DNA from: Verrucomicrobiales bacterium
GTDB lineage: Bacteria; Verrucomicrobiota; Verrucomicrobiia; Limisphaerales; J093
Assembly (NCBI GenBank): GCA_024233215.1
Contig: JACKPW010000015.1
Span: 62,001-126,000, forward strand
Length of the DNA: 64,000 nucleotides
Direction of reading: 5' to 3'
A program made the position numbers and the translations under genes. Shown here piece after piece: positions 1 through 8,700 of this stretch (position 1 is its first letter; each line of letters starts with the position of its first letter). The notes under the pieces are model-generated. The model was not told the DNA's origin and ran no database searches. It saw nothing but the letters and a program-made list of their open reading frames with translations.

Positions 1-1370
1 GCGCCCAGATCACTGTGCTGCACATCCCGCAGCATGCCGTTGCAGAAGAGCACGTCCTGGCGCCCGTCGTTGTCGAAATCCTCGATGCGCGGTCCCCAGG
101 TCCAGTCGGTGGCGGCCATCCCCAGTTGCCAGGCGACCTCCAGCATCCGGCCGGTACCGGAGTTGAGATAGACTGCGTTGTGCCGGTACTGCGGCGGGTT
201 GGCCCAGTCCAGGAACCAGGCGCTCTTCGTGACGTCGCCAAGCATCACGTGCCAGCGCTGATGGGTCGAGCCGATCATGTCCGTGACGATCAGGTCCAGC
301 CGGCCGTCCTGGTCCAGATCCCCCACGTCGGAACTCATCGAGGACCACGGGGTGTGCGGGACCGCCCGGCTGATCACGTCGGAGAAGGTCCCGTCGCGGT
401 TGTTGCGATAGAGCCGGTCGGGGCCGAAGTAGTCATTGGCCACGTAGAGGTCCGGCCAGCCGTCGGCGTCGAAATCCCACCACTGCGCCGACAGCGTGAA
501 CCAGGCGCCGTCGATGCCTGCTTGCTTCGTGACTTCAGTGAAGTGCCCGCCGTCGTTGCGGTAGAGATGGTCGTATTGCCCGGCTTCCGTGGGGTAGACC
601 CGCCCGTCCGGCAGGGTCAGCAGGGCCCAGTATTCGCGGAGTTCCCGGGGGATGGTGGGTTTGCCGTCGACCTGCTCGAAACGGAGTCGCGTTCCCGGCG
701 GGGGCAGTATGACCGTGGTGGCCAGGTAGCCGTCCAGATCCCCGTCCCGATCCAGGTCCCCGAACGCCATCGTCATGCTGGCCCCGCGGTAATCCAGCCC
801 GTATTCGTGCGCCTTTTCCGCGAAGCGGGTCTGCCCGTTCGCATTCGCTCCCAGGTTCAGGAACAGCCGGTTCGGGGCGTCGTAGGCGCAGGCGTAAATG
901 TCCAGGCGGCCGTCATTGTTCACGTCCACGAACACGGCGCCGGTTCCCCAGAAGTTCGTGTCCGCCACGCGGGTGGCCGCGGTGACGTCCTCGAAACGGA
1001 AGTCCCCGAGGTTGCGAAACAACCGGTTCCCCCCGACCGGACTCGTGACGTAGAAGTCCGGCCGTCCGTCCCCATCATAGTCCCCGGTGCAGACGCCCCC
1101 GTACAGGCTCAGGTGGATCATCTCCTGGATGTGACTGGCGAAGTCCGGGAACGTGAGTTGGAACGACACTCCGGTTTGATCGGAAGGAAGGGCCTCAAAC
1201 AACGGGGTTCCATCGGCACGTGGGTCGGGAGACGCCAGCGCCCGGCTTTGAATCGCGGGAACCGGAGCGGTCGAAGGAGGGGCGGTCCCGGGATGCTCAC
1301 CGCCGCAGACGCCTCCCATGGCCAGCATTAGACAGGAAAAGAAGACCCTGTTGGGTCGAATCAGACGCAT
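1..1370 (-). CDS. FG-GAP/VCBS (CRTAC1-like) repeat secreted protein, 3' end cut by window
   Basis: Reading the minus strand from the ATG at 1370 gives an open frame of 456 codons that runs off the left edge, so the C-terminus is missing. The N-terminus (MRLIRPNRVFFSCLMLAMGG) looks like a signal peptide. The rest carries repeated calcium-binding-like loops of the pattern D-x-D-x-D-G-x-x-D, for example DYDGDGRPD, DVNNDGRLD, DFDADGWPD, DLDQDGRLD and DFDNDGRQD. They are spaced as in the beta-propeller blades of FG-GAP/VCBS or CRTAC1/ASPIC-UnbV proteins. Such proteins are exported or surface attached in Verrucomicrobiota and Planctomycetota, usually with unknown ligand. A C-terminal ASPIC/UnbV domain cannot be confirmed because of the truncation. 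The long open frame on the opposite strand is judged a shadow. Confidence 0.85.
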   Translation of the reverse strand, partial: MRLIRPNRVFFSCLMLAMGGVCGGEHPGTAPPSTAPVPAIQSRALASPDPRADGTPLFEALPSDQTGVSFQLTFPDFASHIQEMIHLSLYGGVCTGDYDGDGRPDFYVTSPVGGNRLFRNLGDFRFEDVTAATRVADTNFWGTGAVFVDVNNDGRLDIYACAYDAPNRLFLNLGANANGQTRFAEKAHEYGLDYRGASMTMAFGDLDRDGDLDGYLATTVILPPPGTRLRFEQVDGKPTIPRELREYWALLTLPDGRVYPTEAGQYDHLYRNDGGHFTEVTKQAGIDGAWFTLSAQWWDFDADGWPDLYVANDYFGPDRLYRNNRDGTFSDVISRAVPHTPWSSMSSDVGDLDQDGRLDLIVTDMIGSTHQRWHVMLGDVTKSAWFLDWANPPQYRHNAVYLNSGTGRMLEVAWQLGMAATDWTWGPRIEDFDNDGRQDVLFCNGMLRDVQHSDLG

Positions 1371-1482
1371 ATGGTTGGGCGCTGCAGGCATCCTTCGCGG
1401 GCAAGCCAACGTCAGTTAAGCAGTTGTTTCCGGGGACCATGCCAGCCGAACTCCAGCCGTTCCATCCCATTGTGTGGAGTGG

Positions 1483-1680
1483 CTCAGCCGTAGCGATTCA
1501 GTGGGATCGGGAATGGGCAAACCACGAAATACACGAAGCACACGAAAACACTGGGAAAGAACCGCTCGGTGAGCCTGTCCTTAAGGTCACCTGATGATGA
1601 CAAGGGCTCATCGTACCGGCGCAGGGCACTCGGCCAACCCGTTGCTCACTCCTCTTTTCGTGTGTTTCGTGGTTGGACTG
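1483..1680 (+). repeat. CACGAA-type inverted-arm intergenic element (copy A)
   Basis: Leader CTCAGCCGTAGCGATTCAGT at 1483-1502 is followed by a left arm at 1519-1548 made of three 9-nt units (AACCACGAA, ATACACGAA, GCACACGAA). A right arm at 1653-1676 contains the reverse complement (TTCGTGTG, TTTCGTGGTT) and is followed by GGACTG. About 100 bp of unrelated sequence lies between the arms. The same leader and arms recur at 11.2, 15.2, 54.2 and 57.2 kb. The element fills most of the 428 bp between the truncated FG-GAP gene and the CotH-like gene; nothing else was recognised there. Confidence 0.85.
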
Positions 1681-1798
1681 AGAATTGTCACGGCTCATCA
1701 GCGTCTCCCCGCGGGTGGCACGTGGAGGGGTGCCACTCGCTTCCTTGGAGCGGAGAATCGTCGAGCATCGGAAGGGTAACCTGCGCTATCCTGAGCCG

Positions 1799-4700
1799 AT
1801 GCGATTCGTCTGTCTGACGCTATGCCTGCTGTCGTCCACTGTGGCGCCGGTGGAGGCGCAACCCAGGGTGCGCCTGTCCGAGTTCATGGCGGCGAATTCG
1901 GAAACGCTGGCGGATGAGGACGGCGATTACCCGGACTGGATCGAAATCGAGAATGCGGGATCGGTGGTGGTGGACCTGGCCGGCTGGTCGCTCAGCGATG
2001 TGGCGGACGGCACGGGGCGCTGGGTCTTTCCGTCAACGAATCTGCCGGCCGGCGGGCATCTGATTGTGTTCGCGTCGAACAAGGACCGCCGGGTGCCCGG
2101 CGCGCCGTTGCACACGGATTTCCGGTTGGCGGCGGACGGCGAATACCTCGGGCTGTTCTCGCCGGAGGGGGAGGTGGTTTCCGAGTTCAGTCCGGCGTTC
2201 CCGCCGCAGGTGCCGGATGTTTCCTTCGGCATCGGGCAACAATCGCAGTCGGTCTCTTTGATCTCCGGCGACTCGCCCGCCCGCTGGCTGGTGCCGGAAG
2301 ATGAAGGGGCATTTGACCCGACTTGGTTCCAGGGCGGCGCACCGGGCGCCGGGTGGCAGACGGGATTTGCCGCGATCGGCTACGAGACGTCCCCGGCCGA
2401 ATATGCCGGCCTGATCCGGACCGACGTGCGGATGCAGATGCATCAGACGAATCCGTCCTGCCTGGTGCTGGTGCCGTTCGTGGTGGCGGACCCGCTGGAA
2501 CTCGCGGGACTTACGTTCGACCTCCGGTTCGACGACGGTTTTGTGGCCTGGTTGAACGGGGTGGAGGTGGCGCACCTGAATGCCCCGGCGAATCTCGCCT
2601 GGAACAGTCCGGCAACGGCGAACCACCCGGACGCCGAGGCGTTGATTCCGGAGGAGTTCGATCTGGCGGTATATCGTGACCGGTTGGTTTCGGGAACCAA
2701 CTGGCTGGCGTTGCACGGGCTCAACGTCTCGACCGGCAGCAGCGATTTCCTGCTCGCGCCCGGGTTGTCCGCGACCCGCGTCACCGAGACGGACATTGCA
2801 TGGCGCTACTTCACCGTGCCCACCCCGGGAGCGCCCAACGGCGGCGGCAGCGGGAATGTCGGACCGTTGATTCGTTCCCTGAGCCACGAACCGCCTCCCC
2901 CGGAGCGACCGGCCGACGAGGCGGACTTGTGGGTGCGCGCCAGGGTCGAGGCGACCTTCAACCCGGTGGCGGGGGTGACGCTGCGTTACCGCGTCGGCTT
3001 CGGAAAGGAGCAGTCGATCCCGATGGCGGACGACGGCGCCCATGACGATGCGGCAGCGGGGGACGGACTGTTTGGGGCGCCCATTCCCGCGTCGGCTTCC
3101 GGCCCGGGCGACCTGGTGCGTTACCGGGTGGAAGCGGTTGACTCGGCCGGGGTGGTCTCCCGCTGGCCGCCGTTTGTGGCTCCCGGCAACTCGCCCGAGT
3201 ACCAGGGAACCGTGGTGGACAATCCGGAGGTGGCGAGCCGGTTGCCGGTCTGGGAGTGGTTCGCCGCGGACCCGGCACAGGGACGGACCCGTGGCGGTAC
3301 CCGGGGGGCGGTCTTCTTCAACGGCCGGCTTTACGACAACGTGTTCATTCGCGCGCGGGGCGGGGCGACCTCCGGGGGATCTCAGAAGTTCGATTTCAAC
3401 ACGGGCGATCACCTCGTGGTGGACGAGGCCATCGGTGCGGTCGAGGAGGCCAACCTCAACACCCCCGGCAGCGATTCGTCCTGGCTGCGGGTGCCCCTGG
3501 CGTTCGAGAGCTTTCGGCTCGCCGGCAACGCCTCCTGCGATTCCTTTCACGTTCTCATGCGGGTGAACGGGCAATCCGACCGCGTCGGCATCTTCATCGA
3601 GCAGGTGGACGAACGCTTCCTGCGACGGCACGGTTTCGACGATCAGGGGGCGCTTTACAAGTTCGTGCAACGCCGGACGCTGACGCCGGTGTTCTCGAAT
3701 GCCACGGAGGGGGTGGAGAAGAAGACGCGACAGGATGAGGGCATCGCGGATCTCACGGCCTTCGTTCAGGGATTGCACGGCGCCACCGCGGAGGCACGGC
3801 AGGCGTGGTTCTTCGACAACGTGGACGTGCCCGGGCTGCTCAATTATCTGGCGGTGCGGTGTGTCATTCAGGACGCGGACGATGTCCGCAAGAATTTCTA
3901 CCTCTACCGCGACACGCGTGGTACGGGCGAATGGACCATTTTCCCATGGGACAAGGACTGGACCTTCGGGGTGACCGGCGACGGCGGGCCGTGGTTGGGC
4001 CATCCGTTCTTTGGCGATTACGCGCATCGCAAGGCCAACGCGGACCAGTGGAACGAGCTGTGGGAGTTCGTCTTCAACGATCCGGAACTCCGTCCGCTCT
4101 ATCTGCGACGGCTGCGCAGTGTGATGGACGCACTGCTTGGGCCGCCTGGCGGATCGGCGGGGATGTCGGTGCTGGAAGAGGCCGCCCGGGCCTACGTGCC
4201 GGACCTGAGCCCCGAACTCGGCGGCACGGTGGAGAACGGGTTCGACAGCGTGCTGCAGTTCCTGGAAGAACGGCGGTTCGATCTCTATGTGACGTATGCG
4301 GCGACGAACAAGGTGGCTGGCGCGGACGCCCTGGTGCCGCAGGAGCAGTCGGACAAGGCGCAACCGGCCTTTGGCGGGGTGGACTTCAATCCGGCGAGCG
4401 GCCGGCAGCAGGAGGAGTTTGTGCGAATCGACAACCCGTTGACCGTGCCTCTCGACCTTTCCGGCTGGGAGATCGACGGCGGTGTCCGGCACACATTTCG
4501 TCCGGGCACGGTCATTCCCGCCGGCGGCTCGCTCTACTTGTCGCCGGATGGGCGGGCCTTCCGCAGCCGTGCGACTTCTCCGACCGGCGGTGAGGGCCGG
4601 TTGGTGCAGGGCGATTACTCCGGGCAATTGTCCGCGCGCGGGGAAACGCTCGTCCTGCTCGATCCTTCCGGGGCCGAACGGGTTGTCTGGGAATATCCCG

Positions 4701-5440
4701 GTGAACCCACACCCGCCCAGCAAGGGCTGCGGATTACGGAGATCATGTTCCACCCAACGGGCCTGGCGGAGGGAAACGCCGGAGGCAGTCTTGAGTTCAT
4801 CGAATTGAAGAACGTAGGAACCGTTCCGCTTGACCTGCGCGGTGTGGGGTTCACGGATGGCATTGTGTTTGCCTTCGACATGGAGGTGCCGGTTGTGCTC
4901 GTTCCCGGGGAACTCGCGGTGTTGGTCGCGGACGAACCTGCTTTTCGCGCCGGCTACGGGCCGGACCCTCGCGTGCTGGGTGTCTTCACCGGTCGCTTGG
5001 ACAATGGCGGCGAACGGTTGCGCCTGGTGGATGGGGTGGGGGAGGAGGTCCTCGACTTCCGTTACGAGGACGAGTGGTTCCCGGAGGCGGACGGCGGCGG
5101 TCGCTCGGTGGTCATCCGGGACGCGTCAGGGCCGTGGTCCGCCTGGGGGGAAATGTCCGCGTGGAAACTCAGCCAGGCTGTTGGCGGCTCACCGGGGCGG
5201 GAGGAGGAGTCCGAGAGTGGGTTGCACTTAAGCGTGCGAAAGAACGAACAGGGGCGGCTGTTCTTGGGGTTCACCGCCCGGGCCGACCGGACCTACCGGT
5301 TGCTCCGGGCTGAACGGTTGAACGATGCGGACTGGTTGGTTGCCCGGGAGTTGACCGGTGTCTCGGGCGAGCAGTCCCTCCTGGAGGACCCGCCGGAGAG
5401 CGGAGTCCGGTTCTACCGGTTGGAAGTCGTCCTTCCCTGA
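1799..5440 (+). CDS. Secreted CotH-kinase-like protein with three lamin-tail domains
   Basis: The 1213-residue protein begins with a signal peptide (MRFVCLTLCLLSSTVAPVEA), which decides the ATG at 1799 over an upstream TTG in the same frame. Residues about 20-140 form a lamin-tail domain (sequence around PDWIEIENAG, then DLAGWSLSD). A beta-rich region follows. A CotH-type domain spans about 500-840, with the diagnostic stretch NFYLYRDTRGTGEWTIFPWD near 698-717 and DKDWTFG after it. Two further lamin-tail domains lie near 856-930 and 978-1090 (FIELKNVG, DLRGVGFTDG). CotH of Bacillus spores is a protein kinase. In Verrucomicrobiota this architecture is common in large exported proteins whose substrate is unknown. 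A second member of the same family lies at 43-48 kb. No neighbour gives a functional clue. Confidence 0.85.
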   Translation: MRFVCLTLCLLSSTVAPVEAQPRVRLSEFMAANSETLADEDGDYPDWIEIENAGSVVVDLAGWSLSDVADGTGRWVFPSTNLPAGGHLIVFASNKDRRVPGAPLHTDFRLAADGEYLGLFSPEGEVVSEFSPAFPPQVPDVSFGIGQQSQSVSLISGDSPARWLVPEDEGAFDPTWFQGGAPGAGWQTGFAAIGYETSPAEYAGLIRTDVRMQMHQTNPSCLVLVPFVVADPLELAGLTFDLRFDDGFVAWLNGVEVAHLNAPANLAWNSPATANHPDAEALIPEEFDLAVYRDRLVSGTNWLALHGLNVSTGSSDFLLAPGLSATRVTETDIAWRYFTVPTPGAPNGGGSGNVGPLIRSLSHEPPPPERPADEADLWVRARVEATFNPVAGVTLRYRVGFGKEQSIPMADDGAHDDAAAGDGLFGAPIPASASGPGDLVRYRVEAVDSAGVVSRWPPFVAPGNSPEYQGTVVDNPEVASRLPVWEWFAADPAQGRTRGGTRGAVFFNGRLYDNVFIRARGGATSGGSQKFDFNTGDHLVVDEAIGAVEEANLNTPGSDSSWLRVPLAFESFRLAGNASCDSFHVLMRVNGQSDRVGIFIEQVDERFLRRHGFDDQGALYKFVQRRTLTPVFSNATEGVEKKTRQDEGIADLTAFVQGLHGATAEARQAWFFDNVDVPGLLNYLAVRCVIQDADDVRKNFYLYRDTRGTGEWTIFPWDKDWTFGVTGDGGPWLGHPFFGDYAHRKANADQWNELWEFVFNDPELRPLYLRRLRSVMDALLGPPGGSAGMSVLEEAARAYVPDLSPELGGTVENGFDSVLQFLEERRFDLYVTYAATNKVAGADALVPQEQSDKAQPAFGGVDFNPASGRQQEEFVRIDNPLTVPLDLSGWEIDGGVRHTFRPGTVIPAGGSLYLSPDGRAFRSRATSPTGGEGRLVQGDYSGQLSARGETLVLLDPSGAERVVWEYPGEPTPAQQGLRITEIMFHPTGLAEGNAGGSLEFIELKNVGTVPLDLRGVGFTDGIVFAFDMEVPVVLVPGELAVLVADEPAFRAGYGPDPRVLGVFTGRLDNGGERLRLVDGVGEEVLDFRYEDEWFPEADGGGRSVVIRDASGPWSAWGEMSAWKLSQAVGGSPGREEESESGLHLSVRKNEQGRLFLGFTARADRTYRLLRAERLNDADWLVARELTGVSGEQSLLEDPPESGVRFYRLEVVLP

Positions 5441-5446
5441 GCCTCC

Positions 5447-5689
5447 GCGAGGTCCTGGAGCGCGGTGAAGAGCGAAGCCTTCACCGCTTTGTCCCGGGCC
5501 CTCGCCGGAAACCAGAAATCCGAATCAGGCTCGAAGCGCTCCCGTTTGCCCTTCGGGGCGTGGAAACCTGAACGCCCGGACCTCAGTCTGCTCGCGAAAA
5601 GCGGCGATTGGGATCGCCGCAGTCCACGACGCGCTGCGAGGTCCTGGAGCGCGGTAAAAAGCGAAGCCTTCACCGCTTTTCCCCGGCTC
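5447..5689. repeat. Direct pair of ~50-bp repeats, each with a GGTGAA/TTCACC hairpin
   Basis: A sequence starting GCGAGGTCCTGGAGCGCGGT occurs at 5447 and again at 5636 (offset 189 bp). It continues to about 5497 and 5686 with only a few differences. Each copy contains an inverted repeat, CGGTGAA in the first copy and CGGTAAA in the second, facing TTCACCG around AGCGAAGCC. Both lie in the 269 bp between the converging CotH-like gene and the GH95/GH50 gene. They may act as bidirectional terminator-like structures or be part of a dispersed family. The spacer (5498-5635) has no recognised feature. Confidence 0.75.
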
Positions 5690-5709
5690 ACCCGAAGCCA
5701 CAAGCCCGC

Positions 5710-8700
5710 TCACTCCTGCAATCGCGTCTCATAAAGCCGCGCCCCAATCCCTCGACTGGCCGCGATCGTTTCCGGGTAGGGCGTGTCGGCGATGTCGATG
5801 AACCCGATCTGGTAGTTCTCCTCGTCGTAGACGCGGCCGGTGGTCGGTTCGTCCTGGTATTGGAACCAGTGGGTGCCGACGAACTGCGGATGCCGCAGGG
5901 CTCCCTGGACGTAGTCGGTGTAGGCCTGCGCCCGGGCCGCCTGGTTTGCCACGGGGACGAGGCCGGTGTGGAACATGCCCCGGTCGAGCGCACCGAAATG
6001 GAACTCACCGATGATCAGCGGTTTGTCGCCCCCGGGATACTTGAAGTCGGCCACGCTGCGTTCGTAGCGGTTGTAGCTGACGATGTCGCAGAACTTCCCG
6101 GCGGCTTGGGCGGCCCGGTCGTTGACCCACGCAAAGCGACAGCCCAGATAGAGTTGATGCGGGGCAACCGCCTTGATCCCGTCGCGAACCATGCGGAAGT
6201 AGCGTTCGGCAGCTTTCGTGTAGAACGCCGCGAGATCATCGCGCGCCCGTGCCGGTTCAGGTGCTTCACGGGAGGCTGTCAGCGCCTCCCAGGAGGCGTG
6301 TGCCGTTCCCCACGCCGCATTCAACCGCGATACCTCGCCGTACTTCGCCCGAAGATCAGCGATGAAGGCCTGTTTGGCCGCCTGCTTTGCCGGACTGCGC
6401 AACGCCGCCAGTGACAAGGACAAGTCGTCGCCCCAGGACATTTCGTTGTCGGAGAAGTAGCCGATGCACCAGGGGTCATTGGCGCTTCTGCCCACGCGGC
6501 CTGCCATGCTTCGACGCAACCCTTCCTCAAAAGCCGGATCGAACACGTCCGGGAACTTCCCCCAATAACCCTCGCTACCCTCGATGTCCGGGGCACCGCG
6601 CGAGCTGACGTTGTCCGTGTAGGGCGTGCGACGCAGGAGGCGGACGCCTTCATCAGACCAGTTGGCAATGGTATTCAGTCCCCACGACCGCAGCCGCTGG
6701 TGGATCACGGTCGGCGCCTCCTGTTTCCAATCTTCGCCATACTTGCGTTTCAGATTGGCGCCGGCGAAGGAGAAGCCGCGTTCCGAGCGTCCGGCGTAAT
6801 GCCCCTTCAAGGCACGGGCCCGGGGGACGATGAACTCCGCAAAGCCGGGTTGATCGCCCGGGAAATTCTCGAACCAATCCTCACGCTCCTCGATGAACGT
6901 GGAATCCAGCATCCGCACGCAATCAATGCCATGCGACCAGAACAACCGGCCTTCGGGATCGACGAGCCACCATTTCCCCTCGTGTTTCTGAACTCGGAAG
7001 AAGCCGGTCGCCTCGAGTTGGGGGCCGTCCGCCCAGCCGCCGTATTGGTCCCACCCGTCCGGACCGGGTCGGCCCGCCAGTTCTTTCGCCTCCGTCGCCT
7101 TGCGTTCGCCGAGTTCCGCGAGCGAATGCACCTTGCCCGGCCAGTCCTTGTGTCGGTATTGGCCGAAGGTGTCGATCAACGGGAAGTATGGCGTGGCGTC
7201 GGAGGTCCAGGCGGTCGGTGGCGTCCACGAACCGGTCGCCCGAATGTCGCTGACCTCAAAGGTGTGCGGCTCGGCCGGCTTGCTGACGAACAGCAGCAAT
7301 TGCGTGACCTTCGCCGCATCGATGGTGTGGTCGCCGCCCGCGGCAACCGGGTAACCGCGCAGTCCGAAGAGCTTCCCGTCGAGCGTGTCGCCGCTGGCGC
7401 GTTTGAGTGGCACGATCAAGGTCTGGCTGGCGCCCGGTTCGAGCGCGACCTGGCCGGTGACGCAGTGTTTCACGCCGTCCGCACCCGGGTTGTCCACGCG
7501 GCAGTGGACAGTGACGCGATGTTCCCCCGCATTGCGCAGGTGGACCTCGATCTGTCCGAAGGCGGACAGATCCCAATGTCCGTCCGGTGCCGTCAGGGTG
7601 ATGCCGGGCCACGTCTGCGCGGTCCCCGTGCGAATCCGAAGTGCGGGTGGGTTATCGGACATCCGCGCGGGTTCGGCCTGCGCATCCGTTTGGCGAAGCT
7701 GTTCCCGATCGAAGGAGGGACCAAAATCGAAGAGCGTTTGATCGCCGGATTCGGGCTGCGCGCGGACCGTCTTCATCTCCCCATTCAGCACGATGGTGAC
7801 CGGGCGCGGTTGGGGGGAGGTGATCCGGTAATCGATCACGTTTCCGTCCTTCCAGGTGAACTCCACCGTGAAGTTGCCCCGCGCCTTCAAGCCCTTCACC
7901 GAACCGTCCGCCCAGGTTTCCGGCAGGGCCGGAAGCAGGCGTAGGATCGGTTGGCCGTCGGGCGTCCGTTCGTGGCTTTGGAGCAGCATTTCGGCCACGG
8001 CCGCACAACCGCCGAAGTTGCCGTCGATCTGGAACGGTGCGTGCAGGCAGAACAGGTTCGGCGCCCCGCGGCCAATCAGCATCGAGAGGAGTGTGTTGGC
8101 ATGGTCACCGTCCTGCAGGCGCGCCCAGAAGTTCGCCTTCCACGCCATCGACCAGCCGGTCGAGGCATCGCCCCGCCGTTCCAGCGAAAGCCGCGCGCCG
8201 CGGAACAACTCCGGGCGTTGGGGATTGATCTCGGTTCCGGGATACAGTCCCCACAAGTGCGAGACATGCCGGTGATGAACCTCCGCCTCCTCGAAGTCCT
8301 CCTGCCATTCCATGATTCGTCCGGCGTCGTTCACGCGGGTCGGCATCAGTCGGGCCCGGGTTGCGTCGAGGCTTCGCGCGAAGTCCTCATCAATGCCGAG
8401 AACCCGCGCCGCTTCCGCCGTTTGAGCCAGCAAACCCCGGATGATCTGCAGATCGAACGTGGACCCGACGCAGAACGAGGTCGTATGCGTCTGGCCGTCG
8501 GGGCCGGTGTAGCGATAGGCGTTTTCCGGTGAGTTCGAGGGAGCCGTGACCAGCAGGTGCGTCTTCGGATCCTCCACCAAAACGGCCTGGCAGAACTCGC
8601 TCGCCCCGCGCATCAGCGGGTAGTAGGTCCGCAGGAACTCCAGGTCCTGGGTGAAGGCGTAATGCATCGCGATGTGCTGGGCCAGCCAGGCGCCGCAGGT

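Noticed and set aside
2033..4753. Long open frame (906 codons) on the minus strand opposite the CotH-like gene
   Set aside because: Composition is Arg/Pro/His-rich without domains, while the plus strand shows clear lamin-tail and CotH motifs; long antisense frames are expected at this GC content.
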